A stretch of DNA of 23,990 nucleotides. It comes from DATJFQ01 sp035495555 (GTDB lineage Bacteria; Acidobacteriota; Vicinamibacteria; Vicinamibacterales; 2-12-FULL-66-21). How positions within the stretch are numbered: position 1 is the first letter of the stretch; each line of letters opens with the position of its first letter. The notes under the pieces are model-generated. The model saw only the letters and a program-made list of their open reading frames with translations. It had not been told where the DNA came from and did not search any database. The position numbers and the translations under genes were made by a program. Location of the stretch: assembly GCA_035495555.1 (NCBI GenBank), contig DATJFQ010000090.1, positions 1-23,990 on the forward strand, given 5' to 3'. This document shows positions 1-6,259 of this stretch, piece by piece.

Positions 1-567
1 CCAGATGCGCATGGAATAGCGCCGTTCACCGAAGATCACGACATCGCTGACGCCGGGCACCCGTTTAATCGCGTCTCGGACGAACACGTCGACGTAGTTG
101 CTCAGGAACAGCGAATCGTATTCGCCGTGCTCGGCATACACACCGACGGCCGCGATGAAACCGGTCGCCTGTTTCTGCACCGTGATGCCGTTGGTGCGCA
201 CGTCTGCCGGCATGCGGCCGAGCGCCGTGTTCACACGGTTCTGCACGTCGACCGCCGCCACGTCCTGGTCGCGTGTGATGTCGAACGTGACGGTCACCGT
301 CGCGACACCGCTGTTGGTGCTCGACGACGTCATGTAGAGCATGCCTTCGACACCGTTGATGGCCTGCTCGAGCGGGGTCGTCACGGCGGTTTCGACTTCC
401 TGCGCGTTGGCGCCGGTGTAGATCGCGGTGACGTTGATTTGAGGCGGCGCAAGGTTCGGATACTGCGCGACCGGCATGGTCGGGATCGCGAGGAGCCCGG
501 CGAGGATGAGGACGAGGGAGCAGACCGACGCGAGGATCGGCCGTCGAATGAAGACGTCTACGAACAT
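1..567 (-). CDS. RND efflux pump inner-membrane permease (AcrB/MexB-like), N-terminal 189 residues, cut by window edge
   Basis: This is the proton-driven inner-membrane pump of a tripartite RND drug or solvent exporter. Translating the minus strand from the ATG at 567 gives MFVDVFIRRPILASV, the standard HAE1-family opening. A first membrane helix follows at about residues 10-28, then the conserved PVAQYPNLAPPQI segment, which starts the periplasmic pore domain. The reading frame stays open to base 1, so about five sixths of a usual ~1,040-residue protein lies outside the window. It starts 30 bp after the adaptor gene on the same strand, so the two are very probably one operon. Substrate specificity cannot be judged from this part. 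Family assignment is firm; the symbol is left blank because acrB, mexB and similar names are not distinguishable here. Confidence 0.93.
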   Translation of the reverse strand, partial: MFVDVFIRRPILASVCSLVLILAGLLAIPTMPVAQYPNLAPPQINVTAIYTGANAQEVETAVTTPLEQAINGVEGMLYMTSSSTNSGVATVTVTFDITRDQDVAAVDVQNRVNTALGRMPADVRTNGITVQKQATGFIAAVGVYAEHGEYDSLFLSNYVDVFVRDAIKRVPGVSDVVIFGERRYSMRIW

Positions 568-597
568 AGAGAAATGTCGCGCACCCGCAGGGAGGCG

Positions 598-1695
598 CTA
601 CTCGGGTTTCACGGGCGCGCCGTCGCCCAGTTTCTGCACGCCAGAGACGATGACGCGATCGCCGGGCTTCAATCCTCCGGTCACGATGTAGTCGTTGCCC
701 TGAATCTCGCCAACCTGCACCGGATGCTGGCGGGCAACCTGGCCCTGCCCCGACGACTCGACGAGGAAACAGAAATACTGCGCGCCGATGCGCAGGACCG
801 ACACGACCGGGATCGTCAGGCCCGGCTGGGTGCGCCAGATGATGCGGGTGCGGATGAACTGTTGGACGCGGATCGACGGTGGGACGTCTTTCAGAGCCAC
901 TTTGGCGAGCACGGTCTGCGTGCCGTCGTCCACGCGCGGCGCGACGAACGTAATCGGGTTCGTTGCGACGACGTTCCCCTCGGCGTCGAGAATCTGGACG
1001 GGCAGACCGACCTTCAAATCCGGTGCGCGGTCGAGCGGCACCTGGATGTTCGCTTCGAGCCCCGCTTTGTCATCAATGGTCGTGATCGGTGTGTCGGTCG
1101 TGACGCGGTCGCCGGGACGGATGGTGATGTCGCCGACGATACCGGAGGTGGGGGCGGTCACACGATAGTACTGGAGCTGCACCTGGCCTTCCCGTACTTG
1201 CGCGTTGAGCGCGTCGAGGTTGGCCTGCGCCGTCTGCAGGCTGTGCTGCGCGTCGTCGAACTCGTTCTGGCTGATGGCTCCCGCGCTGAGCAGTGAGCGG
1301 AGTCGGTCGACCTGGCTCGACCAGTACTTCACGTCCGCCTGACGCGCCGCGCGCTGGGATTCGGCGTTGCGGACCGTCGCTGCCTGGCGTTGCGGATCGA
1401 TCTGGAGAATCGGCGAGCCGGCAGTGACGCGGTCGCCGCTCTTCACGAACACACGGGTGACGATGCCGTCGGCTTGCGGCTGGACGGTCGTCGAATGGAG
1501 CGATTTGACGGTCGAAATGAATTCGGAGGCGACCTCGATGGGCTTGTTCGAAACGGTGATCGTTTGCACCGTGGTCGCCGGCGGTGCGCCGCCCGGCCCG
1601 CCCGGGCCCTGCGCTGCCTGCCCGTTGCCGCCACAGGCGGCGAGCGGCACAGCGAGCAGGAGGCACAGCAATCGAGAGAAAAGCGGATAGGACAT
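598..1695 (-). CDS. RND efflux periplasmic adaptor (membrane fusion protein), lipoprotein
   Basis: This adaptor links the RND pump encoded just downstream to an outer-membrane channel. The 365-residue product begins MSYPLFSRLL with a hydrophobic signal and a lipobox, PLAAC, making Cys21 the probable lipidated residue. A low-complexity Gly/Pro linker follows. The first lipoyl half is at about 70-100 (VQPQADGIVTRVFVKSGDRV), an alpha-helical coiled-coil hairpin at about 103-175, and the second lipoyl half at about 177-205 (APTSGIVGDITIRPGDRV). Beta-barrel and membrane-proximal domains make up the rest. The frame is open further upstream to 2070, but that part is antisense to the zinc-ribbon gene and would bury the signal peptide, so the ATG at 1695 is preferred. 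Length and domain order fit the AcrA/MexA family. Confidence 0.93.
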   Translation of the reverse strand: MSYPLFSRLLCLLLAVPLAACGGNGQAAQGPGGPGGAPPATTVQTITVSNKPIEVASEFISTVKSLHSTTVQPQADGIVTRVFVKSGDRVTAGSPILQIDPQRQAATVRNAESQRAARQADVKYWSSQVDRLRSLLSAGAISQNEFDDAQHSLQTAQANLDALNAQVREGQVQLQYYRVTAPTSGIVGDITIRPGDRVTTDTPITTIDDKAGLEANIQVPLDRAPDLKVGLPVQILDAEGNVVATNPITFVAPRVDDGTQTVLAKVALKDVPPSIRVQQFIRTRIIWRTQPGLTIPVVSVLRIGAQYFCFLVESSGQGQVARQHPVQVGEIQGNDYIVTGGLKPGDRVIVSGVQKLGDGAPVKPE

Positions 1696-1709
1696 GTGCT
1701 GGTGAGTGA

Positions 1710-1723
1710 GACGCGTACGCGTC
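1710..1723. promoter_or_regulatory. perfect 14-bp palindrome, candidate operator of the efflux operon
   Basis: GACGCGTACGCGTC is identical to its reverse complement. It lies 15-28 bp upstream of the adaptor start codon, between that gene and the terminator of the preceding gene, where the efflux promoter must lie. Efflux operons of this type are often controlled by TetR- or MarR-type repressors that bind such dyads. No regulator gene is visible in the window, so the operator role is inference. Confidence 0.4.
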
Positions 1724-1737
1724 AGGAAAAGCCCCTT

Positions 1738-1769
1738 GAAACGACAAAGGCCACGCCGTCGGCGTGGCC
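1738..1769 (-). terminator. probable intrinsic terminator after the zinc-ribbon gene
   Basis: The arms 1749-1757 (GGCCACGCC) and 1761-1769 (GGCGTGGCC) form a perfect 9-bp stem with a 3-nt loop. Read on the minus strand the hairpin is followed by TTTGTCGTTTC, a moderately T-rich tail. It lies 27 bp past the stop of the zinc-ribbon gene and would separate it from the efflux operon. Confidence 0.65.
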
Positions 1770-1795
1770 CGGTGAGCTCAGGCCGGTAGCGAAGG

Positions 1796-2107
1796 CTAGA
1801 CGCCGCCAGCTCCCGCAAATTTCCGCGACTGGAAGCATTCCCGGCAGAACACGGGCCTTCCCTGCGTCGGACGGAACGGCACGGTGGTTTCCTTGCCGCA
1901 GGCCGAACAGTTCGTCGTGGTTTCGACGCGTTCACGTCCCATGCCGCCGCCGCCTGCCGGCCGAGCTGCGCGCTTGGCCTTGCAACTCTTGCAGCGTTTG
2001 GGTTCATTCTTGAAGTTCTTGTCGGCGAAGAAGAGCTGCTCGCCGGCAGTCCAGACGAACGGGGCCCCACAATCCACGCAGGTCAGGGTCTTGTCCTGGA
2101 ACTCCAT
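1796..2107 (-). CDS. small zinc-ribbon protein with CxxC-x17-CxxC motif
   Basis: The 103-residue protein has two zinc-binding modules. The first has CVDC near residue 10 and CKSC near residue 39, separated by a conserved-looking aromatic stretch (FFADKNFKNEPKRC). The second has CSAC and CREC separated by exactly 17 residues, which is the spacing that names the CxxC-x17-CxxC zinc-ribbon family. A flexible Gly/Arg-rich linker joins them. Such proteins are widespread in environmental bacteria, and their molecular role is not established; nucleic-acid or ribosome association is only a guess from the fold. The upstream sequence on the minus strand contains GAGAGAGGGTAG, a fair Shine-Dalgarno region. 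The gene ends before its own hairpin terminator and so is probably monocistronic. Confidence 0.85.
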   Translation of the reverse strand: MEFQDKTLTCVDCGAPFVWTAGEQLFFADKNFKNEPKRCKSCKAKRAARPAGGGGMGRERVETTTNCSACGKETTVPFRPTQGRPVFCRECFQSRKFAGAGGV

Positions 2108-2393
2108 TGCTCGCTACCCTCTCTCGCTCATCTGCGTCGCACCGCCCGGTCCCGTGAGCAGCGTCGACCCCGCCGAGCGCAAGCGGGAGGCAAAGAAGCA
2201 AAGACGGAAGCAAAGCCGGCAAAGTTCTCACGGTCCAAAGACCCGCCGACCGCGCCGATCCCGGTTCGTTGGATCTTTGCGATCATAGCTTTCGATGTTC
2301 GTGATCTCTAGATTCTTTGTCGGATCTTTGCTTCCCGATCTCTTCGATCGTTCCGATTCTGGATCTTCCGATCTTTGGATCGGTCAATCCTTC
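2108..2393. other. gene-free stretch, AT-rich low-complexity spacer
   Basis: I see no supported gene between the zinc-ribbon gene and the 17-bp repeat array. The sequence shifts from GC-rich to a degenerate series of GATCTTTG- and GATC-containing words from about 2265 onward, continuous with the ordered array that starts at 2394. Around 2188-2222 there is another small run of GCAAAG words (AAGCAAAGACGGAAGCAAAG). The promoter of the zinc-ribbon gene must lie near 2110-2200, but no convincing -35/-10 pair is visible. Confidence 0.6.
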
Positions 2394-2489
2394 GATCTTT
2401 AGATCTTTGCCGTCTTTAGATCTTTGCGATCCTTAGATCTTTGCAGTCTTTTTGCGATCTTTAGATCTTTGCAGCCTTTAGATCTTTGC
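2394..2489. repeat. 17-bp tandem repeat array downstream of rpsU
   Basis: Read on the minus strand, five copies of GCAAAGATCTAAAGNNN lie head to tail at 2473-2489, 2456-2472, 2428-2444, 2411-2427 and 2394-2410. A single shortened 11-bp unit sits at 2445-2455. The first 14 bases are nearly invariant (one A-to-G change) and contain the palindrome AGATCT; the last three vary. Degenerate derivatives continue toward 2265 and toward 2507. There are no spacers, so it is not a CRISPR. It starts about 20 bp beyond the rpsU stop codon and could be transcribed as the rpsU 3' region. Confidence 0.85.
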
Positions 2490-2508
2490 GATCTTTGCAA
2501 TCTTTGCC

Positions 2509-2706
2509 CTAGTCTGATTCGCGACGCTGTTTCTTGCGCGTCCGCTTTCTCGCGAGCGCCTGCTTCGCACGGCGACGGTCGCCGGGCTTCAGGTAGAAGG
2601 AGTGCTTCTTGATATCCTTGATGATATCTTCCTGCTGCACCTTCCGCTTGAAGCGCCGAAGCGCGCTCTCGATGGACTCGCCATCCTGAACTTTGACTTC
2701 AGCCAC
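2509..2706 (-). CDS. rpsU: 30S ribosomal protein bS21
   Basis: The 65-residue basic protein begins MAEVKVQDGESIESALRRFK and continues with the typical bS21 central helix (KVQQEDIIKDIKKHSFYLKP) and a very basic tail (RKRTRKKQRR). Length and composition match the family. bS21 binds the small-subunit platform near the anti-Shine-Dalgarno region and assists initiation. The start codon is GTG at 2704-2706. It is supported by GAAGGGGGTG nine bases upstream on the minus strand. It is divergent from purD. Confidence 0.95.
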   Translation of the reverse strand: MAEVKVQDGESIESALRRFKRKVQQEDIIKDIKKHSFYLKPGDRRRAKQALARKRTRKKQRRESD

Positions 2707-2715
2707 GCTGAACTA

Positions 2716-2725
2716 CACCCCCTTC
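2716..2725 (-). promoter_or_regulatory. ribosome binding site of rpsU
   Basis: On the minus strand GAAGGGGGTG ends 9 nt before the GTG start codon. It is a strong Shine-Dalgarno match and fixes the non-ATG start. Confidence 0.6.
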
Positions 2726-2825
2726 GCGGCCGAGGCGACAAGTCGCGCTTCTTGCCGCACCGCTCTTGCGTTGGCGGCGCGGAGGCGGGGCGAAGACGAC
2801 CTGCACTCTGTTATGGCCCGTGAAA

Positions 2826-2875
2826 TCCGCCGGAATACGTTAGGCTATCACAGGTCAGCCGTGATTCCCGGCGGA
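2826..2875. other. long inverted repeat between divergent rpsU and purD
   Basis: TCCGCCGGAAT (2826-2836) and ATTCCCGGCGGA (2864-2875) are complementary apart from one bulged base. Inside them GGCT (2843-2846) and AGCC (2857-2860) can pair. Together they can fold as a two-stem hairpin. It lies 58 bp before the purD start codon and about 120 bp before the rpsU start. It may be a leader RNA structure or a protein-binding dyad; there is no T-run, so it is not an obvious terminator. Confidence 0.4.
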
Positions 2876-2933
2876 AAGGGACGCAGCGCAGCGTTTCCCG
2901 TAAATTGCTCTGTATGAGAGGGTTATTGCTGAC

Positions 2934-4205
2934 GTGAGGATCCTCGTCATCGGCGGCGGCGGCCGCGAGCACGCGCTCGCGGCGAAGCTGGCGCCGGAGC
3001 ACGGCGTCTCGTACATCGCGTGCGCTCCGGGCAATCCCGGCATGCGGCAGGTCGCAGCAATCGAGTGGGTCGATCCGAGCGATCCCGATGCGGTGCTCGC
3101 GCTTGTCGAGCGGCTGGCCATCGATCTCACGGTCGTTGGTCCGGAGTTGCCGCTCGATCGCGGGGTCGCGGATCGGTTGCACCGGGCCGGGCGCCCCGTG
3201 TTCGGCCCCACCCGCGCCGCGGCGCAGCTCGAATGCAGCAAGGTCTTTGCGAAGCAGTTCATGGCGCGCCACGGCATTCCGACGGCCCGCTATCGCGTCT
3301 GCACGGCGATGCCGGCGGCGCAGGAGATCGTCGCATCCGGGGAGCTCGGGTTCCCGGTCGTCGTCAAGGCTGATGGGCTGGCGGCCGGCAAGGGCGTCGT
3401 GGTCGCCGCCGATGCGGCGGAGGCCGACGCGGCCATCCGTGCGGCGATGGAAGAGCGCCGCTTCGGCAGCGCCGGGTCGCGGGTGGTCATCGAAGAGTGT
3501 CTCAGCGGACCCGAAGTGTCGTTCTTCGCGATCTGCGATGGCGAGCGCGCCCTGCCGCTCACGTCGGCGCAGGATCACAAGCGCATCTTCGACGACGATC
3601 GTGGTCCGAATACCGGCGGCATGGGAGCGTTCGCGCCGAGTCCGCTGGTCGATGACGACCTGCGCTCGCGCATCCTGCACGAGATCGTCGAGCCCGTGCT
3701 GCGCGGGATGCGCGCCGACGGAACACCGTACATCGGGTTTTTATACGCCGGCCTCATGTTGACGTGCGCCGGTCCGAAGGTCATCGAGTTCAACGTCCGC
3801 TTTGGCGACCCGGAAGCGCAGGTCGTGATGCCGCTGATCGCGAGCGATCTTCATCCGCTTCTCGCGGCCGCCGCGGACGGTTCGCTCGGCGAGAACAGCG
3901 TGGCCTTCAAGCCCCAAGCCTCGGTCGGCGTCGTCCTCGCGTCGCGCGGATACCCAGGCGAGGCCGCGACAGGGCAGCGCATTGAGGGCCTCGAGGACGC
4001 GGCATCGACTGACGGCGTCACGATCTTCCATGCGGGCACCGCGATGAAGGACAATTACGTCGTGACCGCGGGAGGCCGAGTCCTGACCGTGGTGGCCGTG
4101 GGCGACGATTACGCGCAGGCCAGATCCCGCGCGTACGAAGCTGCCGGAAGGGTTCACTTCGACGGCATGCAGTACCGCCGGGACATCGGTCTCAAAGCTA
4201 TCTAA
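2934..4205 (+). CDS. purD: phosphoribosylamine-glycine ligase (GAR synthetase)
   Basis: PurD joins glycine to phosphoribosylamine with ATP, the second step of de novo purine synthesis in the cytosol. The 423-residue product opens MRILVIGGGGREHAL, with the nucleotide-binding glycine loop at residues 7-10. It carries the ATP-grasp core, including QDHKRIFDDDRGPNTGGMGA and the family signature FNVRFGDPEAQ. Full length is normal for the family. The start is GTG at 2934, supported by GAGAGGG 11 bases upstream and by the fact that the canonical N-terminus begins exactly there. The next gene, purE, follows after a 63-bp A-rich spacer. Confidence 0.97.
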   Translation: MRILVIGGGGREHALAAKLAPEHGVSYIACAPGNPGMRQVAAIEWVDPSDPDAVLALVERLAIDLTVVGPELPLDRGVADRLHRAGRPVFGPTRAAAQLECSKVFAKQFMARHGIPTARYRVCTAMPAAQEIVASGELGFPVVVKADGLAAGKGVVVAADAAEADAAIRAAMEERRFGSAGSRVVIEECLSGPEVSFFAICDGERALPLTSAQDHKRIFDDDRGPNTGGMGAFAPSPLVDDDLRSRILHEIVEPVLRGMRADGTPYIGFLYAGLMLTCAGPKVIEFNVRFGDPEAQVVMPLIASDLHPLLAAAADGSLGENSVAFKPQASVGVVLASRGYPGEAATGQRIEGLEDAASTDGVTIFHAGTAMKDNYVVTAGGRVLTVVAVGDDYAQARSRAYEAAGRVHFDGMQYRRDIGLKAI

Positions 4206-4268
4206 TCGCCAAATCCAACAATAGAAAATCAATCTCCAATCCCAAATCTTCAATCTAAAATTTCTTCC
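4206..4268. other. A-rich spacer between purD and purE
   Basis: This 63-bp spacer is far richer in A and T than its surroundings and consists of degenerate words such as CAATCCCAAATC and CAATCTAAAATTTC. It shows no Shine-Dalgarno sequence before purE. Its periodic, low-complexity look recalls the AT-rich repeat region after rpsU, although the words differ. Confidence 0.5.
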
Positions 4269-4751
4269 ATGCCCGACGTTCTGATTCTGATGGGTTCCGA
4301 CTCCGACGCGCCGGTGATGCAGGGTGCCGTCGACGTCTTGAAGGAATTCGGCATCTCGCACGAGATGACCGTCGCGTCCGCGCACCGGTCGCCGGAGCGC
4401 GTGATGCGTCTTGTGTCCGAGGCGCCCGGCCGCGGGGTGAAGGTGTTCATCATCGGCGCCGGTGCCGCCGCGCACCTCGCCGGCGTCGTCGCCGCGCATT
4501 CGTGCCTGCCGGTCATCGGCGTGCCGATTGACTCGTCGGCGTTGAAGGGATGGGACGCGCTCCTGTCGACCGTGCAGATGCCGCCCGGCGTCCCGGTCGC
4601 GACGGTGTCGATCGGAAAGCCCGGTGCGACGAATGCGGGCGTGCTGGCCGCGCAGATTCTCGGCGTGGCGGACGCGGCGATGGCGCAGAAGCTCGCCGCG
4701 TACAAGAAGAAGCTGGCGGAGAAGGTCGAAGCCGCGGCCGCGCGACTTTAG
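4269..4751 (+). CDS. purE: 5-(carboxyamino)imidazole ribonucleotide mutase, class I PurE
   Basis: PurE converts N5-carboxyaminoimidazole ribonucleotide to carboxyaminoimidazole ribonucleotide in purine synthesis. The 160-residue sequence shows the family landmarks in order: MGSDSD at residues 8-13, the SAHRSPERV loop with the conserved His near 43, IIGAGAAAHLAGVVA, and VQMPPGVPVATVSIGKPGATNAG. The IGKxGAxNA form points to class I, which normally works with PurK. No purK is in the window, so it should be elsewhere in the genome, or this enzyme uses CO2 directly. The C-terminal tail is Lys/Ala-rich, as is common. The stop is followed at once by the heptad-repeat tract. Confidence 0.96.
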   Translation: MPDVLILMGSDSDAPVMQGAVDVLKEFGISHEMTVASAHRSPERVMRLVSEAPGRGVKVFIIGAGAAAHLAGVVAAHSCLPVIGVPIDSSALKGWDALLSTVQMPPGVPVATVSIGKPGATNAGVLAAQILGVADAAMAQKLAAYKKKLAEKVEAAAARL

Positions 4752-4765
4752 CGCGCTTCGCGCGC

Positions 4766-4926
4766 GGTGCTTGGTGCTCCGTGCTCGGTGCTCCGTGCCC
4801 GGTGCTCAGTGCACGGCGCCGCGCACGGCACCGCGCACGGCGCACGGCACCGAGCACCGAGCACATGCACGAAGCACCGAGCACCGAGCACATGCACGAA
4901 GCACCGAGCACCAAGCACGAAGCACC
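4766..4926. repeat. heptad repeat tract with inverted halves and a 27-bp tandem duplication
   Basis: The left half (about 4766-4812) is built of 7-bp words GGTGCTC/CGTGCTC. The right half (about 4847-4926) is built of CACCGAG words, a cyclic form of the reverse complement GAGCACC, so the two halves can fold on each other. Within the right half a 27-bp unit is exactly duplicated at 4847-4873 and 4874-4900, followed by a degenerate third copy. The centre (4812-4846) is made of GCACGG/CGCACGG words. The tract fills the purE-mtaB gap and has no spacers typical of CRISPR. Confidence 0.85.
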
Positions 4927-4948
4927 GCGCGCACAGCGCGCGCCGCGC

Positions 4949-6259
4949 GTGCGCTTTGCGCTCGTCACGTTCGGCTGCCGGGTGAACCAGGCGGACTCGC
5001 TCCGTCTTGAAGAGGCTCTCCTGGCGCGTGGAGGCGAGGCGACATCGGCGGCCGACGCCGATCTGGTCGTCGTCAACACCTGTTCGGTGACCGCGACCGC
5101 CGACCAGGGCGCACGGCAGACGATCCGCCGCATCGCTCGCGAGAATCCCTCGGCCCGGATCGTCGCGACCGGGTGCTACGCGACCCGCTGCGGAGACGAT
5201 GTCGCGGCGCTGCCGAACGTCGTCCGCGTGATTCGAAACGACGAAAAAGACGATTTCATCGCGACGCTCGCCGACGGGAACGGGCCGTGCGGCAAGCCGA
5301 TCGAGCCGGGCATCGCCGGACGCACCGCGTTCACCCTTCGCGTCCAGACCGGCTGCGAGGAACGGTGTTCCTACTGCGTCATCCCCTCGACTCGCGGCGC
5401 GTCGCGGAGCCTCCCTCCACGGCAGATCCTGGCCGAAGTGGAGCGGGTCGCCGCGGCGGGGTTCCACGAAGTCACGCTCACGGGCGTGCACCTCGGTTCC
5501 TACGGTCGCGATCTGGCCGAGGGGGCATCGCTGGTCGATCTCCTGCGCGCGCTGGAGCGCGTCGACGCCGACGTGCGTTTCCGGATCAGTTCGCTGGAGC
5601 CGATGGACTGCACGCCCGAGATTGTCGATTTGGTGGCTCGCAGCGATCGGTTTCTGCCGCACTTCCATTTGCCGCTGCAGCATGCGAGCGACCGCATCCT
5701 GCGCGCGATGCGACGGCCGTACACCTGCGAGACCTATCGCCGGCTCGTCGATGACATCCACGCACGGCTGCCGCACGCGTCGATTGGCAGCGATATGATC
5801 GTTGGATTTCCCGGAGAGTCGGACGCCGACTTCGAAGCCAATCGCGAGTACCTCCCCGATTCACCCTTGACGCATCTGCACGTGTTCCCGTATTCCGATC
5901 GGCCCGGCACGGTTGCGTCGCGAATGGCTGGAAAAGTGCACGGCGCGATCGTGCGCGACCGCGGGCTGGCCCTCCGACGAATTGGCGCAGAATTGACGCG
6001 CCGGTTCCACGCGTCGCAGGTGGGAACGGTGCGCGCGGGACTGACGCTCGAGGACGGCACGCTCGTCGTCACGGACAACTACCTGAAGGTCAGGATTCCG
6101 CCGGGGCAGCCGCGGAATACGCGGGTACTCGTGCGCATTCACGGTACCGGCTCGCCGGCTCAAAGCGGCACGCTGACCGGCACCGCTACACGTGTTCTCG
6201 CAATGCGACGAGCGGATCCAGCCGTGCGGCCCGCCACGCCGGAAAAATACCGGCGGTGA
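4949..6259 (+). CDS. mtaB: MtaB-type tRNA methylthiotransferase (t6A37 to ms2t6A37), radical SAM
   Basis: This enzyme adds a methylthio group to N6-threonylcarbamoyladenosine at position 37 of tRNAs reading ANN codons. From the GTG at 4949 it has 436 residues and opens VRFALVTFGCRVNQADS, the usual MtaB start. The auxiliary 4Fe-4S cysteines are 10, 45 and 76. The radical-SAM CxxxCxxC motif is at C136, C140 and C143 (GCEERCSYC). A TRAM-like tail (LTLEDGTLVVTDNYLKVRI) comes near the end. In-frame ATGs at 4865 and 4892 would add repeat-encoded residues (for example MHEAPSTKHEAPRAQ) and cannot be excluded; no good Shine-Dalgarno is visible for any option. The last ~24 codons overlap the end of the convergent permease gene. 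Confidence 0.9.
   Translation: MRFALVTFGCRVNQADSLRLEEALLARGGEATSAADADLVVVNTCSVTATADQGARQTIRRIARENPSARIVATGCYATRCGDDVAALPNVVRVIRNDEKDDFIATLADGNGPCGKPIEPGIAGRTAFTLRVQTGCEERCSYCVIPSTRGASRSLPPRQILAEVERVAAAGFHEVTLTGVHLGSYGRDLAEGASLVDLLRALERVDADVRFRISSLEPMDCTPEIVDLVARSDRFLPHFHLPLQHASDRILRAMRRPYTCETYRRLVDDIHARLPHASIGSDMIVGFPGESDADFEANREYLPDSPLTHLHVFPYSDRPGTVASRMAGKVHGAIVRDRGLALRRIGAELTRRFHASQVGTVRAGLTLEDGTLVVTDNYLKVRIPPGQPRNTRVLVRIHGTGSPAQSGTLTGTATRVLAMRRADPAVRPATPEKYRR

Noticed and set aside
127..1296. 389-residue plus-strand open frame
   Set aside because: It is antisense to the RND permease and adaptor, is extremely rich in Arg, Asp and His, and resembles no family; both minus-strand genes are clear.
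1696..2070. N-terminal extension of the adaptor frame
   Set aside because: It would place 125 low-complexity residues before a perfect lipoprotein signal and runs across the terminator and the zinc-ribbon gene in another frame.
2394..2489. Possible CRISPR array
   Set aside because: Units abut without unique spacers of regular length, and no cas gene is near; it is a simple tandem repeat. The tract at 4847-4926 fails for the same reason.
2826..2933. Purine riboswitch upstream of purD
   Set aside because: The inverted repeat lacks the three-way junction and conserved loop bases of the known purine riboswitch, and no terminator or anti-terminator pair is visible.
4550..4948. Upstream extension of mtaB
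   Set aside because: It overlaps purE out of frame and then translates the heptad repeat; homologous sequence begins at the residue encoded by 4949.
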